Shown: positions 33,446 to 42,609 of the stretch, piece by piece
Numbering within the stretch: the stretch's first letter is position 1
Layout of the letters: every line of letters begins with the position of its first letter
NCBI GenBank assembly: GCA_020638285.1
Contig: JACKIV010000001.1
Span: 186,001 to 250,000 of the forward strand
Reading direction: 5' to 3'
DNA length: 64,000 nt
Source: Rhodospirillales bacterium
Lineage (GTDB): Bacteria > Pseudomonadota > Alphaproteobacteria > Micavibrionales > Micavibrionaceae
The notes under the pieces: model-generated
The model's database searches: none
Seen by the model: only the letters and a program-made list of their open reading frames with translations
Told to the model about the DNA's origin: nothing
Program-made: the position numbers and the translations under genes

Positions 33446-33916
33446 ATGCGCGATGGAAAGCACATTCTTGTCCTCAACGGACCAAACCTGAATATGCTCG
33501 GTCTGCGTGAGCCGGAGATCTATGGGCACGAGACTTTGGACGACATCCGGGCCTTGTGCGAGTCAGCCGCCGCCCGGTTGGGGTTCACGCTGGATTTCCG
33601 CCAGTCCAACCACGAAGGCGAACTGGTCACGTGGATCCAGCAGGCCCGGGGGCAGGTGGACGGACTCATTTTGAATGCCGCAGCTTATACCCATACCTCG
33701 GTGGCCATTCATGACGCTCTGCGCCTGATTGATGTGCCGATTATCGAGGTTCACCTGAGCGATCCGAGGAAACGGGAGGCTTTCCGCCATTTTTCCTATG
33801 TCGAGCCTTTGGCCGCTGCCGTAATCTGTGGACAGGGAGCGAGGGGCTATGTCATTGCTCTGGAAAGATTATCTGGAATTTTATCCACAGGTAGAGCGAT
33901 GCCCGTGCCGGATTAA
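33446..33916 (+). CDS. aroQ: Type II 3-dehydroquinate dehydratase
   Basis: Shikimate-pathway enzyme that dehydrates 3-dehydroquinate, a small dodecameric protein of 156 residues. Signatures are LNGPNLNMLGLREPEIYG (catalytic Tyr in the flexible lid), NHEGELV, LNAAAYTHTSVAIHDAL (catalytic Asn and His) and VHLSDPRKREAFRHFSYV. ATG 33446 is 20 bases after the copper chaperone. accB follows 48 bases later. The order aroQ-accB-accC is a common conserved arrangement in proteobacteria and supports all three calls. Confidence 0.97.
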   Translation: MRDGKHILVLNGPNLNMLGLREPEIYGHETLDDIRALCESAAARLGFTLDFRQSNHEGELVTWIQQARGQVDGLILNAAAYTHTSVAIHDALRLIDVPIIEVHLSDPRKREAFRHFSYVEPLAAAVICGQGARGYVIALERLSGILSTGRAMPVPD

Positions 33917-33964
33917 GGCACATGAGCCTTGAAAATTACCACGGAAAACAGGATAAAGAGGGCC

Positions 33965-34429
33965 ATGAAAATAGACTCAGACGCCATCCGGCAACTTGCG
34001 GGCCTCCTTGATGAGACGGGCCTGACCGAAATCGAAGTGGGACAGGGTGACAAGGTCATTCGCGTCAGCCGCTCCGCTGTGACCGTAACGCATGCCGGAA
34101 GTGGACCCGTTTCCGCCGCCAGTGTGATGCCTTCGGACCCAACGGCTCCGCAAAGCGCGAACATGAACGCGCCCGGCACTGTGGCCAGCGCTCATCCCGG
34201 CGCGGTCACGTCTCCGATGGTGGGAACGGTGTATCTGTCTTCCGCTCCCGGCGCGGCTCCGTTTGTGTCCAAGGGCGCGACGGTCAAGGTCGGTGATACA
34301 CTCGTCATCATCGAAGCCATGAAAGTCATGAATCCCATCAAGGCCGATCGCGCCGGAACCGTGACCCAGATCCTCGTCGAAAACGGCCAGCCGGTCGAAT
34401 TCGCCGAAGTGTTGATGGTGATTGAGTGA
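33965..34429 (+). CDS. accB: Biotin carboxyl carrier protein of acetyl-CoA carboxylase
   Basis: BCCP of 154 residues that carries the carboxybiotin between biotin carboxylase and carboxyltransferase. The N-terminal helical part (KIDSDAIRQLAGLLDETGLT) and an Ala/Pro/Ser-rich linker lead to the biotinyl domain. The biotinylated lysine is in EAMKVMNPI, and SPMVGTVYLS begins that domain. I start at ATG 33965; a TTG at 33929 extends the frame but is not supported. The stop overlaps the accC start in TGATG, so the two subunits are translationally coupled. Confidence 0.96.
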   Translation: MKIDSDAIRQLAGLLDETGLTEIEVGQGDKVIRVSRSAVTVTHAGSGPVSAASVMPSDPTAPQSANMNAPGTVASAHPGAVTSPMVGTVYLSSAPGAAPFVSKGATVKVGDTLVIIEAMKVMNPIKADRAGTVTQILVENGQPVEFAEVLMVIE

Positions 34430-35775
34430 TGTTCAAAAAGATCCTTATAGCCAATCGCGGCGAGATTGCCCTGCGGATCATCCGCGCCTGTCGCGAGATG
34501 GGCATCCAGAGCGTGGCGGTGCACTCGACCGCGGACGCCAATTCGATGGCGGTGCGGCTTGCGGACGAAAGCGTGTGTATCGGCGCAGCCTCTGCCCGCG
34601 AAAGCTATCTCAACATTCCCTCCATCCTGTCCGCCGCTGCCGTGACGGGGGCCGAGGCCATTCATCCCGGTTACGGATTTTTATCCGAAAACGCCCAGTT
34701 CGCCCGCATGGTCGCCGAACATGGTTTTACCTTCATCGGCCCCAGACCCGAACATATCGACTCTATGGGCGACAAGGCCGTGGCCAAGGACACGGTGAAA
34801 AAGCTCGGCCTTCCGGTTGTCCCCGGCTCTGACGGCATCATCACCGATGCAAAGGAAGGCGAAAAAATTGCCACGGAAATCGGCTTTCCCGTCATCGTCA
34901 AGGCCTCTTCGGGCGGGGGCGGAAAAGGCATGAAGGTGGTGCGGGAGGCCAGGGACTTCGCCGAAGCCTTCGCCACCGCACGCGCCGAGGCCAAGGCCAA
35001 TTTCGGCGATGATTCGGTCTATATCGAAAAGTATCTTGAGCGTCCCAAACACATCGAAATCCAGATCTTCGGGGACAACCACGGAAACGCCGTTCATCTG
35101 GGCGAGCGGGATTGTTCCACCCAGCGCCGCCATCAGAAACTGATCGAGGAAGCTCCTTCGCCTGTCATCGACGATGCCGCGCGCGCAAAAATCGGGGATC
35201 TGGCGGCCGAGACGGTTCGTGCCATGGGCTATAGCGGTGCAGGCACGATCGAATTTCTGTATCAGGACGGCGAATTCTATTTCATGGAAATGAACACGCG
35301 GATTCAGGTCGAACACCCTGTGACGGAGATGGTCACAGGGATTGACCTGATCGCCGAACAGATCCGTGTTGCGGCGGGTGATCCTCTCTCTATCAAGTCC
35401 GAAGGTTTGAGATTCCGGGGCCATGCCATGGAAATCCGGATCAACGCCGAAGACCCGGAGACTTTTATTCCTTCGCCCGGTGAAATTCGCCAGTTCCACA
35501 TGCCCGGCGGGATGGGGGTTCGTTTCGACAGTGCGATTTACACGGGGTATAAAATCCCGCCGCATTATGACTCCATGATCGGAAAGCTCATTGTCCACGG
35601 GCGCAACCGCGATGAATGCATTCGCCGCATGCGACGGGCTATCACTGAAACCGTCATTGAAGGCGTGCGCACGACCTTGCCGCTTCATGCCTGGATTCTG
35701 GACCAGCCGGAATTTCTGTCCGGTGAGTATTCGATCCACTGGCTTGAGAAGAAACTCGCCGCGCGGAGCGAATGA
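34429..35775 (+). CDS. accC: Biotin carboxylase subunit of acetyl-CoA carboxylase
   Basis: ATP-grasp enzyme of 448 residues that carboxylates biotin on AccB using bicarbonate and ATP. It starts MFKKILIANRGEIALRIIRA. The ATP loop is KASSGGGGKGMKVV, and the HPGYGFLSENAQFA, ERDCSTQRRHQKLIEEAPSP and EMNTRIQVEHPVTEM active-site blocks are complete. The ATG overlaps the accB stop; an in-frame GTG one codon earlier also exists. The stop is only one base from the stop of the convergent Wzz-like gene, with no terminator visible, so transcripts must overlap. Confidence 0.97.
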   Translation: MFKKILIANRGEIALRIIRACREMGIQSVAVHSTADANSMAVRLADESVCIGAASARESYLNIPSILSAAAVTGAEAIHPGYGFLSENAQFARMVAEHGFTFIGPRPEHIDSMGDKAVAKDTVKKLGLPVVPGSDGIITDAKEGEKIATEIGFPVIVKASSGGGGKGMKVVREARDFAEAFATARAEAKANFGDDSVYIEKYLERPKHIEIQIFGDNHGNAVHLGERDCSTQRRHQKLIEEAPSPVIDDAARAKIGDLAAETVRAMGYSGAGTIEFLYQDGEFYFMEMNTRIQVEHPVTEMVTGIDLIAEQIRVAAGDPLSIKSEGLRFRGHAMEIRINAEDPETFIPSPGEIRQFHMPGGMGVRFDSAIYTGYKIPPHYDSMIGKLIVHGRNRDECIRRMRRAITETVIEGVRTTLPLHAWILDQPEFLSGEYSIHWLEKKLAARSE

Positions 35776-35776
35776 G

Positions 35777-36631
35777 TTAACGGCCGCGCCGCGCATCCCG
35801 GAGAAACGCTGCGATGCTTCCTGCGCCCAGCCCGGCAATCAGAAAAACGGCAAAGACGAGAGGGCGGCGCGGCCATGTGGGACGCGATGTTGCGGAAGAT
35901 GGTTCAATCACACTGGCGGCGTAAGGCTCGTCGATCGTGGCCATCATGGCGACCTGTTCCTGTCCCGTCAGAAGAGTCGCCAGCGCCCGGATTTGATCCG
36001 GATGTCGTACGCGGTTCATCTCGCTTTCAAGAAAAGCGATGCGTTTTGCGCTGTGCACCGCCGCGTCGGCCCGGATGAGCCCGTCTGCCGCCCGGTGAAT
36101 CGCTGCGACCAGATAGGTTGCAAAAGCCGGATCGGGATGACTGTAGACGATTTTTCTCAGATTCGACAGGCCCATGAATTCGATCGACACCTCGCGGGTT
36201 AGAACCGTCGAAAGCGCCTCGGGCGTCGAAACATCCGGGGCCGAGAGAAAAACAAACCGATGGGCATGGATCAAACCTTCTCGGATTTTTGGATCCTGAA
36301 ACAAAACCGCGGCCACCGCCGGGCCGGTCAGGGTTTTTTCGAACCGGACGAAATCTGCAGACTCTCCGCTTTGACTCCGTCCGGAGAGCGCAGGGCCGAA
36401 CCCTTCATCATAACGTCCGGTGAGCGCTTCCACACCGGGAACCGATAAATCCATCGCCGGACCAACGATCATGCTGGCGCGGTAATGCGGAACGGCAAGA
36501 ATCACAAACAGAGCGGCAAGAGCAAGGCCCGCGAGTCCTCCGCCGAACACAAACCTTTTTTGTCGCCACAGAAAATCCAGAACGTCGATCAGGTCCGGGT
36601 CGGATGTTATTCTTACGTGGCTTTCCGTCAT
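35777..36631 (-). CDS. Wzz/GumC-like chain-length determinant protein
   Basis: Inner-membrane polysaccharide co-polymerase of 284 residues. The first membrane helix is at about residues 28-48 (GGGLAGLALAALFVILAV) and the second near 255-273 (VFAVFLIAGLGAGSIAAFL), the usual Wzz topology, with a periplasmic helical region between them. The N-terminal cytoplasmic part, DLIDVLDFLWRQKRFV, matches Wzz N-termini. There is no C-terminal tyrosine kinase domain. It starts in TGATG overlap with the upstream glycosyltransferase gene, implying joint production of an exopolysaccharide or O-antigen component. Other polysaccharide genes are not visible here. Confidence 0.85.
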   Translation of the reverse strand: MTESHVRITSDPDLIDVLDFLWRQKRFVFGGGLAGLALAALFVILAVPHYRASMIVGPAMDLSVPGVEALTGRYDEGFGPALSGRSQSGESADFVRFEKTLTGPAVAAVLFQDPKIREGLIHAHRFVFLSAPDVSTPEALSTVLTREVSIEFMGLSNLRKIVYSHPDPAFATYLVAAIHRAADGLIRADAAVHSAKRIAFLESEMNRVRHPDQIRALATLLTGQEQVAMMATIDEPYAASVIEPSSATSRPTWPRRPLVFAVFLIAGLGAGSIAAFLRDARRGR

Positions 36632-37917
36632 CACGCGGCCCGCTTTGTTTCTGGGGCGCGTGACTTTGGTCTGGGCGCAGGCATAACCACTTCGGCTGCC
36701 ATGTCGATCCAGCCCCGCAGGATGTCTTCGGGCATAAGGTTTTGCATCGCTCGCGCCGCGCCCTCCTGCGCCAGAAACCAGTCGTTGCTGCTCAGGCGAT
36801 ACCGGATCACGGTATCGGCCAGAAGGACGGGGTTGCCTTGAGGAACGACGGCGCCTGCGCGGTTATCGAGGAGTGTTCGAGCGACCTCGGATGCCGATGG
36901 TCCGAGAAAAATGCATGGACGTCCTACCGCAAGTGCCGAAAACAGTTTGCTGGGCACCATCAAACCGGCGGCGTCGTGCGACATGGAAATCAAATGCACA
37001 TCTCCGCTTTCCATGATGGCGCGCAACTGGTGAGCAGGTTGCCAGGAAAGCTGGCGGATATTGTTCAAGCCCCGCCGTGCCCGGGCGGTGGCCAGTTTTT
37101 CATGACCCTGCCCTTCTCCGACAAAGACAAACTCAATCTCCGGGTGCTTGCGCGCCACGATTTCCGCCGCGTCCAGTATGGTCTCAAACGGGTGGGCGCG
37201 TCCGATATTTCCGGCATACAAAACACGAAATTTGCGCTCTTCGTCCTTTATCAGGCGATCCCAGGGACGGATTGTTGCGGCGGGGGCTTTCCGGCGAATT
37301 GGCGCGGCGTCCATCGTCTCCGGCATGGCGTAGACCAGTTCAAAATCCGGCCAGTTGGGCAAAACGGCGATCTTTCGCGGATCTAGCCCACCTTTGGTCA
37401 TGCGCCGGGCCATGCACCGTCCGATGACCACGACCCGGTCGCAGGACTGCAAGACCGCCCGCATAATTTTGTCCGCAGGACTGTGAATCCATTCCGGAAT
37501 CCTGTAGCCCAGAACAGGAAAAAGATCCGGGTAGAGATCCTGACACCAGTGGACATGCCGCACACGCCTGATCCGCGCGGCAAGATATCCGGCAAGAACC
37601 AGAAAAGGTGGATCGGTCATGGTGACGATCAGATCCGTACGTTTCATAAACAGGGTCGAAACGATCAGGCGCAGCAAAACCCATGTGCCACCAAACATGC
37701 GGCGTGCAGAAAACCAGGAGCCGATCCGGTGAACGCTCACAGGGCCATCGGAGTGGATCGCATTGGTTGATCCTGCGCACAGAATCGTCACATTCCACCC
37801 ATTCTGCGCAAAAGCCTGCGCCAGATCGCGCAAAAGGCGCCCCGTCGCTCCCCGGTCCGAAGGGTAGACACGATTAACAAACAAAACCGATGGTGCGCGC
37901 CCGCGTGGTGCGGTCAT
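36631..37917 (-). CDS. GT4-type glycosyltransferase (WbuB/WcaI-like)
   Basis: Retaining GT-B glycosyltransferase of 428 residues. The N-terminal acceptor domain has VNRVYPSDRGATGRLLRDLA, followed by HVHWCQDLYPDLFPVLGY, a motif common in WbuB/WcaI-like enzymes. The donor domain has FRVLYAGNIGRAHPFETIL, FVGEGQGHEKL and SHDAAGLMVPSKLFSALAVG, in which the acidic residue of the usual E-x7-E is displaced. It probably transfers a sugar during capsule or exopolysaccharide assembly. ATG 37917 has AGGAAAA before it. The Wzz-like gene is coupled downstream. Confidence 0.88.
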   Translation of the reverse strand: MTAPRGRAPSVLFVNRVYPSDRGATGRLLRDLAQAFAQNGWNVTILCAGSTNAIHSDGPVSVHRIGSWFSARRMFGGTWVLLRLIVSTLFMKRTDLIVTMTDPPFLVLAGYLAARIRRVRHVHWCQDLYPDLFPVLGYRIPEWIHSPADKIMRAVLQSCDRVVVIGRCMARRMTKGGLDPRKIAVLPNWPDFELVYAMPETMDAAPIRRKAPAATIRPWDRLIKDEERKFRVLYAGNIGRAHPFETILDAAEIVARKHPEIEFVFVGEGQGHEKLATARARRGLNNIRQLSWQPAHQLRAIMESGDVHLISMSHDAAGLMVPSKLFSALAVGRPCIFLGPSASEVARTLLDNRAGAVVPQGNPVLLADTVIRYRLSSNDWFLAQEGAARAMQNLMPEDILRGWIDMAAEVVMPAPRPKSRAPETKRAA

Positions 37918-38082
37918 GACTTTTCCTGTGCAAACCGAAATGAGAATAGAAAAACAGGGCGACCCTAGCGCCTTATCTCGCAAGCGTACTATACCCGGGC
38001 TCGGCGTTCAATGTCCGGGCCTTAAAAAACGTGCATTCCAAGACCCTTTAACAGAGAGAAAAAATCCTTTAGACTATGCTCC

Positions 38083-39336
38083 ATGACGAATCCGGCAGAC
38101 TCACCACAATCCCAAAGACAAAAATCCTCTGGCTCCGTTGCTGACTTTATGGTCATGGCGCGAGAGTTTTTCCAGCTTGAAGCCGCAGCAGGAATTTTTA
38201 TGGTTCTGGCGGCGATTGCCGCCCTGATCGTCGCCAATTCGGGGATTTATCCTTACTACCATTATTTTCTGAACGAGGTTTTCTGGCGGATCGGATTTTC
38301 CGATTCGCAAGGGTGGGATTTCGAGTTGAAAAAGCCCGTTTTGCTCTGGATTAATGATGGTTTGATGGCCGTTTTTTTCTTTCTGGTGGGGCTTGAGATC
38401 AAGCGCGAGTTGCTGGAAGGCCAGCTTTCGAGCCGGGATCGGGCGCTTCTCCCCGCTTTTGCTGCAGTCGGAGGGATGGTGGTTCCGGCGCTTGTTTTCT
38501 GGCTCGTAAACCTTGAAAGTCCGGAGACCCTTTCGGGCTGGGCCATTCCGGCGGCAACAGACATCGCTTTTGCGCTGGGTATCCTTGCTTTGATCGGAAG
38601 CCGTGTTCCCGTTTCTTTGAAAGTTTTGCTGACCGCCATTGCCATTATCGACGATTTAGGGGCGATTGTCGTGATCGCCGTGTTTTATTCCGGAGGTGTC
38701 AAGATTGCCTTGCTGGGACTGGCGGGGATTGCTACCGCCGTTCTCATTGTTCTGAACCGCCGGGGCGTGACGTTGATTGCGCCTTATGTTTTGGTTGGGT
38801 TTGTGCTGTGGGTGGCCGTTCTCAAGTCCGGTATTCATCCGACTTTGGCCGGCGTGATCGTGGCACTGTGTGTTCCTCTGCGTGACAAAAAACATCCGGA
38901 GTCTTCGCCGCTCAAGCATCTGGAGCATATTCTTCACCCGTGGGTGGCGTTCGGGATTTTGCCGGTTTTTGCCTTTGCCAATGCAGGTGTTCCCTTTACC
39001 GGGATGGGGCTGCATTCCCTGCTTGATCCGGTGACGTTGGGGATCATATTGGGCTTGTTTGTAGGGAAACAGTTGGGGATTTTCAGTGCCATCTGGCTGG
39101 CGGTGGTTTTGCGCCTTTCTCCTCGCCCCGAAGGTGCCGGGTGGGGGCATCTGTATGGTGTGGCTTTACTCTGCGGGATCGGCTTTACCATGTCCCTGTT
39201 CATTGGGGCACTGGCCTATGAAGGTACAGAGCTTCAGGCCTCTGTTCGCATGGGGGTTCTGGTTGGATCGATTCTGTCAGCTGGAGCGGGCTGGGTTGTT
39301 TTGCGGTACCTGTGCAAGGCACCCGGACAGGTCTGA
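38083..39336 (+). CDS. nhaA: Na+/H+ antiporter NhaA
   Basis: Electrogenic sodium/proton antiporter of 417 residues with about 12 membrane helices. Ion-binding aspartates are in TAIAIIDDLGAIVVIAVFY (the paired DD of TM5). IPAATDIAFALGILALIG is the TM4 unwound stretch with its aspartate, and GLEIKRELLEGQLS and GKQLGIF are family blocks. It has a hydrophilic N-terminal tail of about 30 residues. It is a single-gene unit, convergent with the FadB-like gene, with 11 bases between stops and no clear terminator. Confidence 0.96.
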   Translation: MTNPADSPQSQRQKSSGSVADFMVMAREFFQLEAAAGIFMVLAAIAALIVANSGIYPYYHYFLNEVFWRIGFSDSQGWDFELKKPVLLWINDGLMAVFFFLVGLEIKRELLEGQLSSRDRALLPAFAAVGGMVVPALVFWLVNLESPETLSGWAIPAATDIAFALGILALIGSRVPVSLKVLLTAIAIIDDLGAIVVIAVFYSGGVKIALLGLAGIATAVLIVLNRRGVTLIAPYVLVGFVLWVAVLKSGIHPTLAGVIVALCVPLRDKKHPESSPLKHLEHILHPWVAFGILPVFAFANAGVPFTGMGLHSLLDPVTLGIILGLFVGKQLGIFSAIWLAVVLRLSPRPEGAGWGHLYGVALLCGIGFTMSLFIGALAYEGTELQASVRMGVLVGSILSAGAGWVVLRYLCKAPGQV

Positions 39337-39347
39337 AACCGCACGCT

Positions 39348-41714
39348 CTAGTTTCTCAGAGGCTTGCCGGTATCCAGCATATGCTCGATCCGGGCCAGAC
39401 TTCCGGGTTCGCGGAGCAGTTTCATAAATTCCGCGCGCTCAAGAGTCAAAAGATCATCCTCGCTCATCGGCGCGGCCCAGTCACCCTGCGCTCCGCCGGT
39501 CAACACGGTCGCCAGATGGCTTGAAACCACCACGTCATGAGGCGTGGCTTTGCCGGATTTGCGCAGGTCCGCAACCGCCATGTCGAGGGCCATTTTCCCC
39601 GAAGGGCCGGGCAGGCGAATGTCTTTTTCCGGCACTGGCGGCGCATAATTCCGCGCCAGATCAATGGCTTTTTTCTTTGCATCGAACAGCAGGCGATCCC
39701 GGTTCATCGTTACGCCGTCCGATTCGCGCAAGTATCCGACATCCCGCGCATCCGCCGCAGATTTGGCGACCCGCGCCGTTCCGATGGTCTCAAACGCCGC
39801 GCGAACGGCGGTCATGGGATCGTTATCCGGTGAGAACCACATCTTTTTGTGCGCGGATTTCTCGCGGGCGCGATAGCGCAAAATCATCTCCTTGCACCCG
39901 CCCCATCCGGGAATGAGGCCGACTCCGACCTCGACCAGACCGCAATAGGTTTCCGCATGCGCCTGAATATGGTCCGCGTGGAGCAAAATTTCGCACCCGC
40001 CCCCCAGCGCAAGGCCGGACGGCGCGGCCACGACCGGAAAAGGCGCAAATTTCAAGGCCTTGAAGGTCCTCTGACCTCCGGCGATAAACTCTTCAACCTG
40101 CGGCCACAGGGCGATATTGATGGAAAACAGCGCCACCCCCAGATTGGCGCCTGCCGAAAAGGCCGCGCCTTCGTTGTAAATCACGAGCGCCTTGTACGTG
40201 CCCTTGCCATCGCCGATGGTCTGGATGGTTTTATTCAGCATCTCGAACACGGAATCATCGAATGTGTTCATTTTTCCGGTATGTTCGAAACACAAAACCC
40301 CATCGCCGATATCCCAGACGCTGGCCGAAGGGTTTTTCATCAGGGGCTTGCCCGCGCGCTTGAGGTCGGATAAAAGCAATACGCCATCGGGCCGGGTGAG
40401 GGGGTGATAGGCACCATCCACACCAAAGAAGGTCTGTTGCCCATTTCCTGTCTTGTAGAACGTCCCGCTCCCAACCCGTTCGACCAGAGGCGGCACCGGA
40501 ATCGACCCGGCGCGCAAAGCATCCGCAAACCATGCGGGGCCCAGCGCGTCGATCATCTCGAATGGCCCCATTTTCCAGTTGTACCCCAGCCGCATGGCTT
40601 CATCGACATCGGCGATACGATCCGAAATGTCCGGAATCAGGGACGCCGCATAGGCCAAAGTGTGCATTAAAACTTTTCTGGCATAGATTCCGCCCATATC
40701 CGGGCTTTCCAGAACCGCGCGAAGGCCTTTTTTCCCGGCATCAACGGCGGCGCTTGAAACCTTGCCTTCCGGGCGGTAGGCGGTTTCTGAAAACGGCAAA
40801 GACAGATCCAGCACCTGCTTTTCCTTCTTCCCACCCGTGCGATCGAGGCGGTAAAACCCGCCCTTGCCCTTGCGGCCCGTATATCCGGCGGCGATCATGG
40901 CGCGAATCGCCGGGTGGTCGATATAGATGGAGCGATACCAGTCGTTTTGCGGCAAGGTCGCAAGCATCGAATCGGCCAGATGCGGCATCAGGTCGATCCC
41001 GATCAGGTCGAGCAGGCCGAACACCCCTGTCTTTGGAATGCCCACCGGTTTGCCCATCACGGCATCGGCCAGCGCCACGGGCACGTTATCCTCCAGCGCA
41101 ACATTGAGCGCGGTCTGGAGCCAGAACACTCCGATCCGGTTTGCGATAAAACCGGGCGTGTCGTGACAGGGAACAACGCCCTTGCCCAGACGCACGTCGC
41201 AAAAATCGGAAATGGTTTTTATCGCCTCTGGCCTGGTTTTTTTGCCCACGACCAGCTCCAGCAGACGCATATAGCGCGGCGGATTGAAGAAATGCGTAAT
41301 CAGAAAATCGCGCGCGAAATCCTCGCCGAAGGGCTCGACCAGCGTATGCAGCGGGATGGTGGAGGTGTTCGACGAGACGATAGAGCCGGGTTTGCGGTTT
41401 TTGATAATCTTTTCATAGGTCGCATGTTTGACTTTCAGGTCTTCCAGAACGACCTCGATGATCCAGTCGCATTCGGACAAAAGGCCGATATCATCCTCCA
41501 GATTTCCGGGCGTAATCAGCCGCGTCGCATCCGGATGCATAAAGGGCGCCGGGTCGGTTTTCAGCAGCCGGTCGATCGCCCCGCGCGCCAGTTCCCGCCC
41601 GTCCGCAGGCTTGATATCGAGCAAAACCACCGACACCCCGGCATTGGCGATCTGGGCCGCGATGCCCGACCCCATCACGCCCGATCCGATCACGGCGACT
41701 TTTGAAATGGTCAT
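39348..41714 (-). CDS. 3-hydroxyacyl-CoA dehydrogenase / enoyl-CoA hydratase fusion
   Basis: Bifunctional beta-oxidation enzyme of 788 residues. The N-terminal NAD-binding domain is VIGSGVMGSGIAAQIANAGV. The dehydrogenase C-terminal domains follow (NRIGVFWLQTALNVALED, GKPVGIPKTGVFGLLDLIG, then a second copy-like region around 360-420). The enoyl-CoA hydratase/isomerase domain is at the C-terminal end (YNEGAAFSAGANLGVALF, LALGGGCEILLHADH). This domain order is that of FadN-type proteins rather than E. coli FadB. The acyl-CoA dehydrogenase at 45-47 kb could supply its substrates. A usual acetyl-CoA acyltransferase partner gene is not adjacent. Confidence 0.94.
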   Translation of the reverse strand: MTISKVAVIGSGVMGSGIAAQIANAGVSVVLLDIKPADGRELARGAIDRLLKTDPAPFMHPDATRLITPGNLEDDIGLLSECDWIIEVVLEDLKVKHATYEKIIKNRKPGSIVSSNTSTIPLHTLVEPFGEDFARDFLITHFFNPPRYMRLLELVVGKKTRPEAIKTISDFCDVRLGKGVVPCHDTPGFIANRIGVFWLQTALNVALEDNVPVALADAVMGKPVGIPKTGVFGLLDLIGIDLMPHLADSMLATLPQNDWYRSIYIDHPAIRAMIAAGYTGRKGKGGFYRLDRTGGKKEKQVLDLSLPFSETAYRPEGKVSSAAVDAGKKGLRAVLESPDMGGIYARKVLMHTLAYAASLIPDISDRIADVDEAMRLGYNWKMGPFEMIDALGPAWFADALRAGSIPVPPLVERVGSGTFYKTGNGQQTFFGVDGAYHPLTRPDGVLLLSDLKRAGKPLMKNPSASVWDIGDGVLCFEHTGKMNTFDDSVFEMLNKTIQTIGDGKGTYKALVIYNEGAAFSAGANLGVALFSINIALWPQVEEFIAGGQRTFKALKFAPFPVVAAPSGLALGGGCEILLHADHIQAHAETYCGLVEVGVGLIPGWGGCKEMILRYRAREKSAHKKMWFSPDNDPMTAVRAAFETIGTARVAKSAADARDVGYLRESDGVTMNRDRLLFDAKKKAIDLARNYAPPVPEKDIRLPGPSGKMALDMAVADLRKSGKATPHDVVVSSHLATVLTGGAQGDWAAPMSEDDLLTLERAEFMKLLREPGSLARIEHMLDTGKPLRN

Positions 41715-41767
41715 TTTCTATCCTTACGTCTCTTTTTTATCTATCGAATGCGCTGTGAAGGGGGGCG

Positions 41768-41983
41768 TTATTTCCGTATTTCTTTTTCATCCAGTTTGCG
41801 GGCCTCGTCCACCAGCATCACCGGAATGCCGTCGCGGATGGGATAGGCCAGCCCCGCCCGGTCGGAAATCAACTCTCCGGACGCCGAATCATAACGCAAA
41901 GGCTCCTTCGTCAGGGGGCAAACCAGAATTTCAAGCAGCTTCGGATCAACCGAAGGGCGTATTTGCGGTGTTGTTTGGGGCAT
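41768..41983 (-). CDS. Trm112-family small protein
   Basis: A 71-residue protein of the Trm112/UPF0434 family. It has KLLEILVCPLTKEPLRYD, a one-sided knuckle with a single cysteine rather than two CxxC pairs, then LAYPIRDGIPVMLVDEAR, the diagnostic C-terminal block. In bacteria these proteins are thought to activate methyltransferases, by analogy with eukaryotic Trm112. It lies downstream of the groESL promoter region in divergent orientation and 53 bases before the FadB-like gene on the same strand. Confidence 0.92.
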   Translation of the reverse strand: MPQTTPQIRPSVDPKLLEILVCPLTKEPLRYDSASGELISDRAGLAYPIRDGIPVMLVDEARKLDEKEIRK

Positions 41984-42079
41984 GAAAAATCCTCGAACAT
42001 GATCTCATTTTGGGCAAAGCGTACGACAGCCCCCTCGAAAAATCCACCCCTTCCTTCCGTTTTGGCTTTCAAGTCCCTC

Positions 42080-42108
42080 TTGAATTCTTCTGCCGGGTGG
42101 CTTATATA
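42080..42108 (+). promoter_or_regulatory. groESL promoter
   Basis: TTGAAT (42080-42085), a 17-base spacer, then TATATA (42103-42108) form a vegetative-type promoter. Transcription would start at about 42115, inside the CIRCE element, which is the classical layout for repression by HrcA. Confidence 0.75.
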
Positions 42109-42111
42109 TTC

Positions 42112-42136
42112 TGGCACTCCCCACCTTTGAGTGCCA
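42112..42136 (+). promoter_or_regulatory. CIRCE operator for HrcA
   Basis: TGGCACTC (42112-42119), a 9-base spacer, then GAGTGCCA (42129-42136): a perfect inverted repeat matching the CIRCE consensus except for TTAG changed to TGG at the outer edge on both sides symmetrically. The cognate repressor gene hrcA is at 12.8-13.9 kb. Confidence 0.95.
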
Positions 42137-42240
42137 AAATGCGCTTGGGGCGGGGGAAATGGGGGGTTCGATCCGGCCCGATGGGGCGGCGCGGACCTCG
42201 CTATGTCAAACCCGAATGTTACCGAAGGAGGTACATACCT

Positions 42241-42552
42241 ATGCAAATCCGTCCTCTGCACGATCGCGTGATTGTGCGCCGGGTCGAAGCCGACACCAAG
42301 ACCCCCGGCGGCCTCATCATCCCCGACACTGTGACCGAGAAGCCCATTCAGGGCGAGGTCGTGGCCGCTGGCCCCGGCGTTCGGGACGAAGACGGCAATG
42401 TTCATCCGCTCGACGTCAAGGTCGGCGACCGCGTCCTGTTCTCGAAATGGGGCGGCACCGAAATCAAGCTTGATGGCGAGGATCTTCTGGTCATGAAGGA
42501 ATCCGACATCATCGGCATTATTGAAACCTCCGCGAAGAAGAAGGCTGCCTGA
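42241..42552 (+). CDS. groS: Co-chaperonin GroES
   Basis: Heptameric lid of the GroEL folding chamber, 103 residues. It starts MQIRPLHDRVIVRRVEADTK. The mobile loop is KTPGGLIIPDTVTEKP, followed by QGEVVAAGPG and VLFSKWGGTEIKLDGEDL. A strong AAGGAGGT ribosome site lies 9 bases before the ATG. The 5' leader of about 125 bases contains CIRCE. The groEL gene follows after 57 bases in the same operon. Expression should rise on heat shock when HrcA loses its GroEL-dependent activity. Confidence 0.98.
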   Translation: MQIRPLHDRVIVRRVEADTKTPGGLIIPDTVTEKPIQGEVVAAGPGVRDEDGNVHPLDVKVGDRVLFSKWGGTEIKLDGEDLLVMKESDIIGIIETSAKKKAA

Positions 42553-42609
42553 TTTTCGGGGCCTTGATTTTTCGAAACCGTTTTTTCCAATAAGGAAAGG
42601 AAGACCACA

